A stretch of DNA of 64,000 nt from NCBI GenBank assembly GCA_012931725.1, contig CM022955.1, forward strand, positions 11,620,885 to 11,684,884, written 5' to 3'. The position numbers were made by a program, and so were the translations under genes. This stretch comes from Litsea cubeba. Taxonomy: Eukaryota; Streptophyta; Magnoliopsida; Laurales; Lauraceae. Position 1 is the first letter of the stretch. Each line of letters opens with the position of its first letter. This document shows positions 1-11,560 of this stretch, one piece after another. The notes beneath the pieces are model-generated. The model did no database searches and had not been told where the DNA came from. It saw only the letters and a list, made by a program, of their open reading frames with translations.

Positions 1-420
1 TGATAATGTGTTAGTTTAAAATAGATCTATACTTTTGGAACAAAAAAGTATGAGTTTTTGCCAAAAATTGTGGTTGCATTATGTCAAATTTATGATACTT
101 CATCTTATTGATCATGAGCATCAATAATGGTTGCATTATATAAAATACTGGAGAATAAAGCGAACAGCGACACAGACAGGACTCATAACTTAAGGTGACC
201 GAGATTTTGATTTATTGTTATTACTAATGGAAAAAAAATATTGTTTTCCAACATTTTCTAATATTCTGGATTTTTTGAATATTTTTGCGAATTTTTTTGG
301 ATTAAGAAAAAATTCACACCCCGACGACCGCGACGGACCGATACCCGCGACGATATCCGCGACGTATCGGTTTTTCGGCCCGGCCGATACCGCGACCAAT
401 ACCGAGATTTTAAACCATGG
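1..420. repeat. Unclassified inserted repeat with GATACCG-type motifs
   Basis: No gene is visible here. The stretch at about 320-420 is rich in repeated CCGATAC / CGCGAC words and ends in a TTTAAACCATGG-like boundary, exactly where the copia reading frame to the right stops being recognisable. A similar CCGATAT-rich block ending in TTAAACCATAG lies at 48750-48895. I infer a dispersed element whose edge interrupts the copia element; its other end is outside the window and its class is unknown. Confidence 0.45.
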
Positions 421-1626
421 TTAGATCATCTGCTCGATAGGTTAGCATATAATCTTTCGTTCTCCGAAGATACTTGAATATATGCTTAACAGCTGTCCAA
501 TGCATATGTCCAGGGTTTGACTGATATCTGCTAACCATGCCAACGGCAAAGCAAATATCTGGTCTAGTACATACATAGCATACATGAGGCTTCCAACAGC
601 GGATGCATATGGAACTCTCCTCATGCTCTCTATCTCTTCAGATGTCTTTGGACATTGATCTCGAGACAGTGGTACTCCATGTCTAGAAGGTAGCAAGCCC
701 TTCTTGGAGTCATGCATGTTAAACTTGACCAATATCTTCTCAATATATGAAGATTGGGATAAGGATAACATCTTATTCTTGCGATCTCGCAAAAGCTTGA
801 TCCCTAAGATATAGCTGGCCTCACCTAAATCCTTCATCTGAAATTGAGAGGATAACCAAACATTTGTGGATGACAATATACCTACATCATTTTCAATGAG
901 CAATATGTCATCTACATACATAACCAAAAATGCAACTGCTTTTCCAGTTCCTTTCTTATACACACATGGTTCATCAATGTTTTGATCAAAGCCAAAAGAT
1001 TTGACTGCCTGATTAAACTTGATGTTCCATGCTCTAGATGCTTGCTTAAGTCCATAAATGGACTTCTTAAGTTTACAAACCATGTTGTCTTGGCCACTAG
1101 CAATGAAACCCTCTGGTTGCATCATATAGATGCATTCGTCAAGACTTCCATTAAGAAAAGCTGTCTTGACATCCATCTGCCATATCTCGTAGTCATAATG
1201 ACTTGCAATGGCCAAGAGAATCCTTATGGACTTAAGCATAGCCACTGGTGAAAAGGTTTCCTCATAATCGATACCCTCTTTCTGAGTATATCCTTTCGCC
1301 ACTAGTCTTGCTTTGAAGGTTTCCACCTTTCCATCCATTCCTCTCTTCCTCTTGTAGATCCACTTGCACCCTATGGGTTTAATCCCTTCAGGTGCATCTA
1401 CAAGTTCCCAGACTTGATTGGAATACAAAGAATCCAATTCAGATTTTATCGCTTGCTGCCACATGTCAGCATCTATATCCATCACTGCTTCATCATAACT
1501 AGCAGGATTCTCAACCAGATCCTCAGAGTCTGTCTTAAAAGACACTCCTAGATATCTTTCTGGCTGTCTAGAAATTTTCCCACTACGACGAGGCTCCGGA
1601 GTGTTTAAAAGGAATATCCTGTTCAT
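421..1626 (-). pseudogene. copia reverse transcriptase and start of RNase H region (truncated)
   Basis: Reverse transcriptase portion of a copia polyprotein. The N-terminal part has the RVT_2 hallmark WELVDAPEGIKPIGCKWIYK, then the region around VKTAFLNGSLDE, and the catalytic YVDDILLI motif. After the SAVGSLMYAMY segment the annotated frame drifts, but a second frame carries the conserved HWTAVKHI..YLRRTKDY stretch before it ends near 421. The RNase H domain proper (expected TDSD and similar motifs) is missing because another repeat is joined there. It is the C-terminal part of the fragment series gag, protease, integrase, RT. Family identity is secure; function is lost. Confidence 0.9.
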
Positions 1627-2790
1627 CTACTGCCTCAGGATCTGGTATAGATGTTATAGGAGATCCCGGAAGAATCTCCTCAAGGGTTTCTTTACAACTA
1701 AGCTCTTGGTACATCATAGAATCATCCTCCAAGTATCTAGCATGAGTGCTGATAAGCACTTTTTGCTCCTTTGGATGATAAAAGATGCCACCTCTCGTTC
1801 CCTTAGGATACCCAATGAAGTAGCACATTTCCGATTTGGGTTCCAGCTTAGTAGCTTTATCATTCAGTACATAGGCTGGACAACCCCAAATGTAGATATG
1901 TCTTAAACTGGGTTTTCGACCTGTCCACATTTCTTGCGGTGTCCTAGGCACTGATTTAGAAGGTACCAAATTTAAAATATATGCTGCTGCTTTTAGGGCA
2001 TATCCCCAAAAAGATATAGGTAGGGTTGCATGACTCATCATGGACCTTACCATATCAAGAAGGGTACGGTTTCTTCTCTCCACTACACCATTTTGTTAGG
2101 GTGTACCCGATGCAGACAACTGAGACACAATCCCATGTTGTGTGAGGTACTCTTTGAACTCACCCAGAAGGTACTAACCACCTCGATCAGATCGAAGGGT
2201 TTTGATATGTTTCCCTAGTTGTAACCCCGCCTCAGCCTTGAATTGCTTGAATTTATCAAACTCCTCGGACTTGCGTCACATTAAGTACACATATCCATAC
2301 CTAGAGTAATCATCAGTGAAGGTGATGTAATACTCATACCCTCCTCGAGCCGGCTTGTTCAAAGGACCACACACATCAGTGCGAATCAATTCTAACAACT
2401 CCTTTGACCTTAGTCCCTTTCCAGAGAATGACCTTTTGGTCATCTTTCCCTTGAGACAAGATTCACACTGAGGAAAAGGTTCGAAATCTAATGAGCTCAA
2501 AGGCCCATCTTCTACCAACCTCTGAATCCGTTTTAGGTTAATGTGACCCAAACGTAAGTGCCAAAGATATGTGTCATTGATTGAAGATACCTTCCTTTTA
2601 AGGGAAGTTGAGTTTTCTTGTTGTACATTATGCAGTGTGGGAGCAATAGGATATATATAAAATAAGTTGTCATGCATTCTACCAGAACATATAATATTTC
2701 CATCTCTACTGATATCAACACCAGAATGGAAGGAAACTGAATAATTAAATTCAATGAGTCTGGAAGCTGAAATTAAATTCTTCCTCATGT
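1583..2790 (-). pseudogene. copia integrase region (broken by a stop)
   Basis: Integrase part of the copia polyprotein. The GAG-pre-integrase zinc-binding region is visible (WHLRLGHINLKRI followed by CESCLKGKM), then the catalytic core beginning at RTDVCGPLN and the TFTDDYSRYGYVYL segment. The later core continues at ERRNRTLLDMVRSMM, followed by the WGYALKAAAYILNLVPSKS region. An in-frame TAA at about 2092-2097 sits just before ERRNRTL, where related elements have glutamine, and the frame between about 2097 and 2276 is disturbed. It catalyses cDNA insertion in intact relatives; this copy is inactive by sequence. Confidence 0.88.
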
Positions 2791-2997
2791 CCGGAACATA
2801 GAAAACAATATCCTATCATATGAAAAATGTAAGGAAACAACTCCCACTGCAACTGCCCAAACTTTAGCTCCAGTTCCAACTCTAAAGGCAAACTCTCCTT
2901 TCTCAATCTTCTGTATTATCTGAAACATCTGCAATGAATTGTAGATATGATTAGTGGCTCCCGAGTCTACTATCCATGAATCAGTAGAATTAACCAC
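2785..2997 (-). pseudogene. copia aspartic protease segment
   Basis: Short segment carrying the retropepsin active-site signature SWIVDSGATNHI, with the catalytic Asp in DSG. In intact elements it cleaves the Gag-Pol polyprotein. The reading frame changes at about 2800, upstream of the MRKNLISASRL segment that belongs to the following region, consistent with a net loss of one base. The family call rests on the DSGA motif plus its position between the Gag zinc knuckle and the integrase. Confidence 0.85.
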
Positions 2998-3039
2998 CAG
3001 ACAAGTTTCAATGTAGTAGGAAAAAGATGTACCTTTCTT

Positions 3040-3828
3040 AACTGAGGCTAGTAACTTGTGACAATCTTTCTTCCAATGACCTTTAAGGCCACACTTGAAG
3101 CATTTCCCTTTGGGCTTTCCATCTGTACCCTTGTCCTTCTTTTTACCAGTATTGTCCTTTTTCTGTCATTTTCCCTTATTCTGCTTCTTCTTGAACTTCT
3201 TCCCTTTCGGGTTTAGTTTAGAGGAAGACTGGAAAAAGTGAGCTTGGGCTTTGGGCTTCATGATAGCCTCCGCCGCCTGGAGTTCTTTCATTAACTCAGA
3301 TAGAGTCATGTCCATCTTGCTCATATTGAAATTGAGCTTGAACTGATTGAAAGAGTCCGGCAGAGTTTCGAGAATCATATCAGTTTGACTCTCTGCATCA
3401 ATCTCAGCCCCTAGAATCTCAGCAACATTGAAACAATCCATCATCTTGAGTATATGCTCTCTGACAGGTGTTCCCTCAGCCATCCTAGTATTCATGATAG
3501 TCGTTATAGCAGCTTGCCTAGCTGGCCTGCTTTTATCTGCGAACATCTTAGACAAGGACATCATGATTTCATAGGCTGTGTCCATTTGCTCGTGCTGTGT
3601 TTACAACACGTTGGACATGGAAGCAAGCATGTAGCATTTAGCGATGCTATTCCCTTTCTTCCATTTCCTCTCAGCCTCTAACTGGTCATTAGTAGAATTA
3701 ACATCAATATCAGGACAGGTTTCCGACAAGACATACTTGTACTCCTCAGCAGTGAGTACTATGTCAAGATTTCTCTTCCAATCTACGTAATTAGGGCCAG
3801 TCAGTTTGTTCTCACGAAGAATGCTCAT
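3040..3828 (-). pseudogene. copia gag with CCHC zinc knuckle (two stops)
   Basis: Capsid/nucleocapsid region. I place the start at the methionine of MSILRENKLTGPNYVDWK (3828), since that is the conserved beginning of copia Gag; the upstream in-frame extension looks like leader. The middle part contains LPDSFNQFKLNFNMS, typical of the UBN2-type capsid domain. The nucleocapsid knuckle CFKCGLKGHWKKDC lies at 3061-3102 with all four zinc ligands. In-frame stops interrupt it at about 3601 (TAA) and about 3168 (TGA), both readable as C-to-T or G-to-A changes. Gag would form the virus-like particle in an intact copy. Confidence 0.88.
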
Positions 3829-3945
3829 TAACGGACTAAATGAATCTTTACCTATCTCTCTCTGGATATGAAACGGTTTGTAATTAGACAGGCAGTATAT
3901 ATGTAATATGCATATGGTGCTTGTTATAAAAGGAGAAACATGCAC

Positions 3946-5620
3946 AATACTTTTTACATTATTTAACCCTAATCATAATGTATCAATATTTCAACCTCCT
4001 CTAGACCCTCCATCGAAGGGATGGCCGAGCCTACAGTCACATTGAATTAAGGTATGCTTATTTAGATTATCACTATCTGGATACACATATCCAGTGGCAG
4101 TCCAATCACTGATTGGTTTGGCCTCATATGACAAACAACCCTTGACTCCTAGGGAGAGGTCATTACCGTCTTATGTCAAGTGTTTTACCATCTCTTATGA
4201 AATTTCCCAGAATGTCTATGACTTAAGTCCTCCAAAGGGAAGTGTCTTTTATCCATTCTAGAAGTGAACTTAACTTTAGTAAAGAGCTCCACCGAAGGGA
4301 TGGCCGCTCCCACCAATACTTCATTGACATTCTATAGAAGTGATCTTTAGTAAAGAACTCCACCGAAGGGATGGCCGTTCCCACTAACACCTCATTACGA
4401 ATATTCACATTAGTTCACCCACTAGGCCATTGAAGCGATCTTTAGTAAAGAACTCCACCGAAGGGGTGGCCGCTCCTACTAACACCTTAATGAGATAACA
4501 TGAACCAAAAATGGAAGGCCCTGGGGTCTTTCCAAAAACCCCTCTCCCATTTGATTATTTATCACTAGGGTTTTTAAATAAAATATTCTTTTTGACCTTC
4601 ATATTGTTTACTCAAAAGTTCTTTTAAATCTAGCAAACTTAGTTAATTAAATTTATGACTCAATGACTTAAGTCATCTTCAAAATAAATAACCTTTGCTT
4701 TAAAACATTTGAGTAAATCCCTTTAAAGAATCAAAAACCTAACTTGGGTTACGGGAACCCATAGGTAGCATCTAATTAGATTTTAGTTTAGTCTCAAGGG
4801 TACCAAGATAAACTAAACCCTATCCAATTTTAAACCTTAGACAAAATAGAAGGTGCTGGTCTAAGTTCCATTTAAAACAATTAGCCAAACTAAAAACAAT
4901 CCAATATAGAAAGATGCCAATTTTAGAACCTAATGGTGGCCATGTTTCTAGGTGACAATTATAGCAATTATATAAAGCATTCATCCATGCATTCCATATA
5001 TATAAGAGCAAATAAAAGTATGCAATCCTTGATGGCTCCCTGCTCTTCAAACTTCAAATCCTTATCGAACTAGGACATCAAAAATAGATCTCATCTTGCA
5101 CCAAGAAGCCTTGTCTCCTCCACCACTAAGGAATCCGGTTACTTGCAACCTATCTTGCTTGAAGCTTTCTTCTTCTTGCTTGTTTCAACAAATTAAATTT
5201 ATACAAGCAAACCCATAAAAAATAAAACCACAAATTACATTGGAGATACATATGCTTTTTAAGAAAGCTTACATCAAGACTAGTTGGAATAAAAGTAAAG
5301 AAAGAATTACAACTTTCTATGATTGCTAAACGCGCAATCGTGCACTTTCCAACTAATGAAAAAACATCCAAATCCACACAATAAAAATGCGAACCATCAA
5401 GGATGCAAATATGGCTACAAACAAATAGGTTAGTGCATGCAAAACACTATGTACATCATTAAACAAATCTGGAAAATAAATTCCAGCAATGTTAATGAAA
5501 CTTGCACACAACATGCATCACTTAAAGAAATCTGAATATAACTTCAGTAGGGTGCCACCATGCCCATAATCAATCTAGGATTAATTAAACACAACATGGG
5601 ATCATGATTTCACATGGAGT
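3946..5620 (-). repeat. copia leader with repeated GAAGGGATGGCCG units
   Basis: About 1.7 kb between primer binding site and gag without a credible gene. A degenerate repeat unit containing CCACCGAAGGGATGGCCG recurs at about 4008, 4290, 4357 and 4454. The last three also share the preceding word TTTAGTAAAGA and the following word CTCCCACTAACACC. Such long leaders occur in some plant copia lineages; the function of the repeated unit is unknown. Confidence 0.75.
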
Positions 5621-5633
5621 GGCTCTGATACCA
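5621..5633 (-). other. Primer binding site, initiator tRNA-Met type
   Basis: On the minus strand this reads TGGTATCAGAGCC, complementary to the 3' end of plant initiator tRNA-Met and used as primer binding site by most plant LTR retrotransposons. It lies one base inside the LTR end, as expected, and fixes the element's orientation and 5' LTR boundary. Confidence 0.92.
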
Positions 5634-5634
5634 C

Positions 5635-7659
5635 TGAAAGAAACTGCGATACAGATCTGAACATCACTAGGGGAAGACGTCCATGGCTGATTTGTAACAA
5701 AACAGATTTTAAAAAATCTGATCTGGGCAGCGAGAATCAGCCATAGAAATCGCATTACAACTCCACCGAATCATGATCAACAAGTGTATAATTAAAGGAG
5801 ATACAAGAAGACTATTACTTTGATGATATGTAAACTTCAAATCTCTGAAATAAAAGATCCAAAGGGTTAAACTCAGACCTGCAATAAGCAAACACCTTGT
5901 TGGAATTTTCTGCAGTAGAATTGCTTTTGATCTTCTTCTCTATTTCACTTCCAAATCTGATTGGCTAAGATGGTGGGATCTTAATCTAGATTTCTAGATG
6001 GGTTTTGAGAACTTTTTATCTATGGAAAATCTCAGACCTAATGCTCACTTCCAGCAGGAAGAAGAAGAGGCCTGGGCGTGTGGAATTTTCTTAGCATAGG
6101 GAATATGTATTATGGACTTCCAAGGGGGGGGCTTCCTCTTTTTATTGAAAACTTTGAGATTCCTTTCCTTAAAAGCTATCCCTACTAATTCTCTTAGATG
6201 TCCTAAAAAGAAAGTACAATCCAAAGATTTATTTCTTTCTAGAAACACTCCAATTAGAAAAGGAAATTAAAGGAACATCCCACAAACTTTAGCAATTAGT
6301 AATCTTAGTTGCACAACACTTACTAATTTAAGTTTCTAATTCAAAAAGGAAACTTTACTATAGGAATACTAATCCAAAGAGGAGTCTAACCTTTCCAAGT
6401 AGAGAGACCTACTCAAAGTTGGAAACCTCACCTATGGAATTCCCATTATGGACGTCTCACATAAAATAATGCACACCATGGCCCACAAATAATTTATCTA
6501 GAATTAAATTCATGTATGCCATCAAAGGCCTATTTGAATTTAAACTCAAAATTATTTTTCCACTAAAATAATTCAACCACATTTTATCTAAACAAATTAG
6601 GAAACCTTGCCAATATAGGAAAGTGACTAGAGAAGGGACCAAAAGACATATTTGCCCTTAGCTCCTAAAATGACCAAAATGTCCATGCTAAAATCATAGC
6701 AACATTAAGATCATTTTAACCTCAACTCATTCCACTAAAGAGTTATGGTTGAACTCCAGGGATAAATATATAATATAATATTAAGCTAGTTAGAAAGTGA
6801 CAGTTGTCTTCGACCTACTAAGTAAAATGACCTAAATGCCCCTCTATATAACATCCATAATCAAGTCAGGTTATTCGATGTACTATCAACCTTCTCGATT
6901 ACATCTAAACCTTAGAACTTCATATCCTTAACTTAATCATCATCCGGATATCATTCTCTTGGTCCAGGGAGCTACCCACAAGCTCAATATCCATTTGGAA
7001 CATCCATATACTAAGATCTTAGATTTTGATGATTAATCGGATAATTCTAAGGGGACGATCATTCCATCATTAGATGGCATAGATTCTTTATTACATCTGC
7101 AACTGATCAAGTCCGAGTACCCAAAACACAGAGCTGTTGACCCATGAAAAGAATCTCACCCATAGTGAATTAAACAAGAGCTTGACTTCGTCAGTTCATC
7201 CACAAATGCTCAAGATTAAGAGCACTGGTCACTCAGTAGCATGAGGTGACTTGATCTCTCTCAGTGATAGTAATATTTTAGAGATCACACCTACAACGGT
7301 CATGTTCAATGCATTGCATATGCACTAATGAGATAAATCCGGGAAAAGCCTCCCATGACTTAGGTAAGTCACCCTGAATACAGGAGAGTCTCTCACTATA
7401 ACTTATACCAAGATGAAGTGCCCAACTCCATCTCTCAGTTATAAACAAATATGTTGTTTCCAGTGTCCATGAATCAGACCTATCTGTGTGTAGGCACTAC
7501 ACACCTAATTTATTTACTAGAAACAATGGGCCTTACATAACCATACATATATACATGTTTAAAGAGAAAAGAGTCATTCCATTAAATAACCAGTAAATAT
7601 CCAGTAATAAAGGATGAGAGTGCAGCTAGGGGGCTTTAGGATATACACCAATCCCAACA
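5635..7659 (-). repeat. copia 5' LTR
   Basis: About 2.0 kb bounded by TGTTGGGATT (minus strand, at 7659) and a terminal CA next to the primer binding site. No gene is visible inside; the ORFs present are short and AT-rich. The partner 3' LTR is absent from the window, so the age cannot be estimated from LTR divergence. The outer end abuts a decayed hAT fragment, suggesting the copia inserted into it. Confidence 0.85.
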
Positions 7660-7689
7660 AACACATCTGTTTTGGAACAAAGAACCCTC

Positions 7690-8118
7690 TATCAAAGATG
7701 TAAGTGGCATCTGCAATTTCATTAGTTCAATAACCACTATATTATCTAAAATTACAGCAATAGCTTTATCCTTAATATTATATTCATCTAATTCTTTCAA
7801 AATAATGGCACTTATTCTATTGCCACTGTGTGGCCATTCAAGTTTGGTAAAATTAATTACTCATTTATTAATAACCCTCAGATAACCCCTTTCTCCTCCA
7901 GATGATCATATATCTATAGTTATAGTTGTTCTACCAAGAATATTTGCAAAGTAATTTTTAATATTTTCCTTCTCACTTAGCCAATTCGCTCTCATTGCTG
8001 ATGATTGTTTCAATTTTTTTAATTTTAATGACAAGAATACCCTTTCTTTTAGAAGGAGGATTGGGCTTTTTTCGTTACTAGCAAATAGCCAATCAGCAGG
8101 ATGAAAGTCAAAATTCAA
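7690..8118 (-). pseudogene. Decayed hAT-type transposase fragment
   Basis: On the minus strand the frame reads RANWLSEKENIKNYFANILG, then TTITIDIWSSGGERGYL. Past a stop it continues as KLEWPHSGNRISAIILKELDEY and a segment ending AIAVILDN. The TIDIW and VILDN-type motifs and their spacing resemble the catalytic core of plant hAT/BED-finger transposases (TDIW...DNA motifs). There are stops and no start, and the 3' side is cut by the copia LTR at 7659. The call rests on motif resemblance only. Confidence 0.45.
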
Positions 8119-9250
8119 ACAACTTTAAAAGTCAAAACTGTGCAAAGCTCATCCACAAAACAAAGAAACATTCAAGAAGGCCTTCTCAAAGATTCAAGAC
8201 AAATGAAGTCCAAATCTAGCTCAAAATGATCCAAATATAGCCACTAGTTCCAAACCGCCAGTGGATAGAAATAAAGTCAACCATTCTGACTACTGACTGT
8301 ACAAAGCAATCGGACATCTGGACTACCAATTTAACAATTTCAAACTGCCAAAAGCAGTTTATGCATTTCAAGCAATTTCTATCAATTCAATCTGCCAACT
8401 AGTCAAAAGTTTCCATTGGCCATCCGATGAAAAAAGTGACTTTTGGCACCCGTTTTGAGTTTAAATATTCTCCAATTGTTGCAACCACTTTTAGAGGCTA
8501 TAAGTAGACCCACCGAGTAACATTCCAAGCATCAAACTCTCACTGATTATCAAGCACTCCACAAATACTCTCCTACTTCGGAAATCCTTCACTTCTAAGA
8601 GGAGACTTTGCCCAAAATCCTTCATAACTCTTCAAACAACAACTCCATAGCACCTAGCCTCTAAAAATAATTTAAAAAACTGAACTCAGTACCCTAACTA
8701 TGCCGTATCCTCAAACATTCCAAAAACCCTAAGTATTCTAGACCCACTGGGTAGCATTCTAAGCATCAACCTCTCACTGATTATCAAGCACTCCCCAAAT
8801 ACTCTCCTACTCTGGAAATCCTTCACTTCCAAGAGGAGACTTTGCCCAAAACCCTTCACAACTCTTCAAACAACAACTCCATGGCACTTAGTCTCTAAAA
8901 ATGCATTTAGAGAACTAAACTTAGTACCCTAACTATGCCGAGTCCTCAAACATTCTAAAGACTCTTAAGTATTCTAGACTTTCTTTGTTTTCTCCACTTA
9001 AGGAGTTTTGGATGTCCATGACTCATTGTGTACATCGTTCTAGCTCACCACACATTGGCCCCAGAATGACCTAGGCGCCCCCCCCTCCCCCCCGACAAAC
9101 AAAGTGATAGTTTTCAAAAATGCCTAATTGATATAAGAAATCACTTACATTCACACCCAGATTTGGCAAACCATATTAAGAGTATTTAACCAGAGTTCTC
9201 CCAAAAGAAATCGAGGGAAATGATAGAAAATCATAACTGTGTAAGAACTG
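8119..9250. repeat. Gene-free stretch with a tandem duplication
   Basis: No coding region is supported. A direct tandem duplication of about 235 bp occupies 8507-8740 and 8741-8977; both copies contain CTCACTGATTATCAAGCACT and the GGAGACTTTGCCCAAAA segment. A C-rich tract lies at about 9077-9094. The origin is probably transposon-derived. Confidence 0.7.
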
Positions 9251-9499
9251 TCGTTCAGTAGTTCCCTGTAGTTCGGCATTTTTTGTATTTTTCTATATTT
9301 TTGTTATTATGAGGTCGTCTAAGGCTAGATGGCGAAGTTGTGAAATTGCAATGTAAACAACTTTCACCGACAAAGCTAGAACATTCGATACCATGTAAGA
9401 TATATTTGAGAAAAGAATAGAAAATGCAATTCATGTGTAAGTCATTCTTTTTCTTGTTTTCCATATATTTGATTATTGTGAATTCCACACAAACTTCTC

Positions 9500-10215
9500 A
9501 CAATTTTCATCAACACTAGCTTATGTGGATGATGCCTACTTTGCTAGGGTATTTTCTTTGTTTAGCTTACCATTTATGATGATTCTTGTTGCTTTATTTC
9601 TCATGCACAATTGCCTAGTTCTTCTACCTTTGATAATCTTTTAATCATGTAGATTGTCTTCTATTCTATTTTATGCATACATATTGTATTGCTTATATAT
9701 TATATCTTGCCAAGTTTTCCAACTTGATGTTCTTTTACCTTGGTGCTGTAGGTATCATATCTTCTTCCTTGGTCTTGGAGAGTGAGGCGCTCTACGAAAT
9801 GTTGGGCATTGCAGAGTGCGAGTGGGGCGCCGGTGACTTAGCTTGAGTCACCATGGCTGAGCGAGAGTGCCCCATTATATCTTTGGTTGTTTCTTTTAGT
9901 CGTATAGCTTTTGTTGCATTAGTGGTCTGTTGTGATAAAATATCTTAATTTCATTTGAAACCTAAATATATGTAAATTGAGACTCATTCTACTCTATTTG
10001 ATGTATGGACTAATACCTTTGGTGGAGTTTTCTATACATAGCTTTCGCCCATTGATATTATAGCTTCCACTTAACAATTGTTTATAGAATGTGGAAAAGG
10101 TTTTAAATTATCCTCACAAATGGACTACGATCGTGGTTGTATTTATTAGCACCGCCTCGAGACTCGAACTTTCATTTATTTTGGGACTCTGGGTTTTGGG
10201 GACGTGATAATGGGC
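9500..10215 (+). repeat. LTR-tail-like repeat, copy 1
   Basis: No gene. The order and wording (ACCTTGGTGCTGTAG, GAGTGGGGCGCCGGTGACTTAG, then a block ending GGACTACGATCGTGG and GGGGACGTGA) match the segments at 35170-35365 and 36400-36808. The layout resembles the 3' part of chromovirus LTRs such as the one at 15792-19070. Likely a degenerate LTR fragment. 10216-10492 holds nothing recognisable. Confidence 0.45.
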
Positions 10216-10492
10216 CTGGGTTTGCCTCGTAATCTACTCATTCTGGCAAGCATGCTACTTACCAGAGGCTTACTATTGTGCTATCATAACCTTTATGCGC
10301 TCGTGGAACCAAAAATCCAAGCTTCGGTCACTGGGACCCGTAGGAGTCTGCTCTACCTACCCTCTCCTCACCATCTTCTATAAAAACAAATAAGGTTAAG
10401 ACAAGCAATAACACACCAAGTAGTTAAGTAACCATCCTCCTAGCACAATTGTTACTTGAACCCTATGATATTCAAATACAATAACTCACCTG

Positions 10493-11560
10493 ATGAGAAC
10501 CTAAATGCACCATTTAGGCCCCTCAATAAGGGCTTTGGTACACCTTCCGATAAGATTAATTAGCTTAATTATGTTATTTTAACATTTACAAATGCCCTAG
10601 GTGTGATGAGAACAAAATCAGAGACATTGGCACAAAACGCGATGAACCGGGGCATTCTGCCTCCGGGCATTCTGACGCCCAGTGGCTAGTGTCCGAACGC
10701 CAGAACCCAGATTTGAAGCCGAGGCTATTGGCTCCTGCGTCCGAACGCCTGACCCGGGTGAAGTCCGCCTCTCTCCGCGTTTTTAAAGGAAAACTGGTCC
10801 AAAAGCTATAAATAACGAGCCTAAACTCGTTTTTAGGTCATTCACATCTTGGGAGACGATCTAGAGGCTGATTTTAGAGCTTTGAAAGGAGCGCCAATGG
10901 GGATTTCGTCGAGGATTCTTCGTCCATCTCTCTCCATGAGTAACTAACTCTCCACCTTAGGATTACGATGAAACCATAATATTGTATTTTGGTGATGTAT
11001 AGGTTCTAGGGTTTTACTTTGAGCGCTTTTGGTTATATGACATGGATGTTATCCATTGATTGGATTCTGTTTATTAATGCAATATCTCTTTTTGGTATTT
11101 TATTTTTGCAGAATTGAATATTAGTCATATAATGATGCTTGAATGAATGTGTTGTTAGATTTATGATAATCTATGCCTTAGAGATAGGTTATGCCCCGAT
11201 CTAAACCCACATCCCTTATTTGTTGACTCTGTGAAGGTGTGTAACCAAAACGAGTCTTTAAAGCGTTAATAGTGAGACCTTAGATCTACACTCGCCATTT
11301 TGCTAGGTTAGAGTGGATTCATACCCGAAGACTTTTATTCGATTGAATCAAGCCTTGTCTTTACTTTCTAATTTAGGAATCAAATCCATCAAATCAATAC
11401 TTCGTTTTCTATTAGGATTAGTTTAGGAATTTGGGAACCAACACAACTTAGCATGTTTGTCCCAGTGGATACGATACTCGGTTAACATCTTTACTCTCAC
11501 GAGTAGAGATATAGCTAGGTATAAATTATATTTGCAAACCCTATTTTGGGACGATCATCG
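10493..11560 (+). repeat. Unclassified dispersed repeat, copy A
   Basis: Begins TGATGAGAACCTAAATG and shares an ordered series of blocks with 35404-36407: GGATTCTTCGTC, a TAGGTTCTAGGGTTTT block, a TAATGATGCTTGAATG block and a TAAACCCACAT block. It contains a short GC-rich stretch (10655-10760) with repeated GTCCGAACGCC words. No ORF. Probably non-autonomous and retrotransposon-derived; the class is not determined. Confidence 0.5.

Larger units (their letters stand above)
421..7659 (-). mobile_element. Ty1/copia LTR retrotransposon, 3'-truncated and decayed
   Basis: Read on the minus strand, the order is LTR, tRNA-Met-type primer binding site, leader, gag, protease, integrase, RT. Integrase before RT is the defining copia order. 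The 5' LTR is 5635-7659. No 3' LTR is found: the RT/RNase H frame stops at about 421, where a different repeat begins. The coding region carries at least three premature stops and several frame changes, so this copy cannot be autonomous. Confidence 0.9.
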
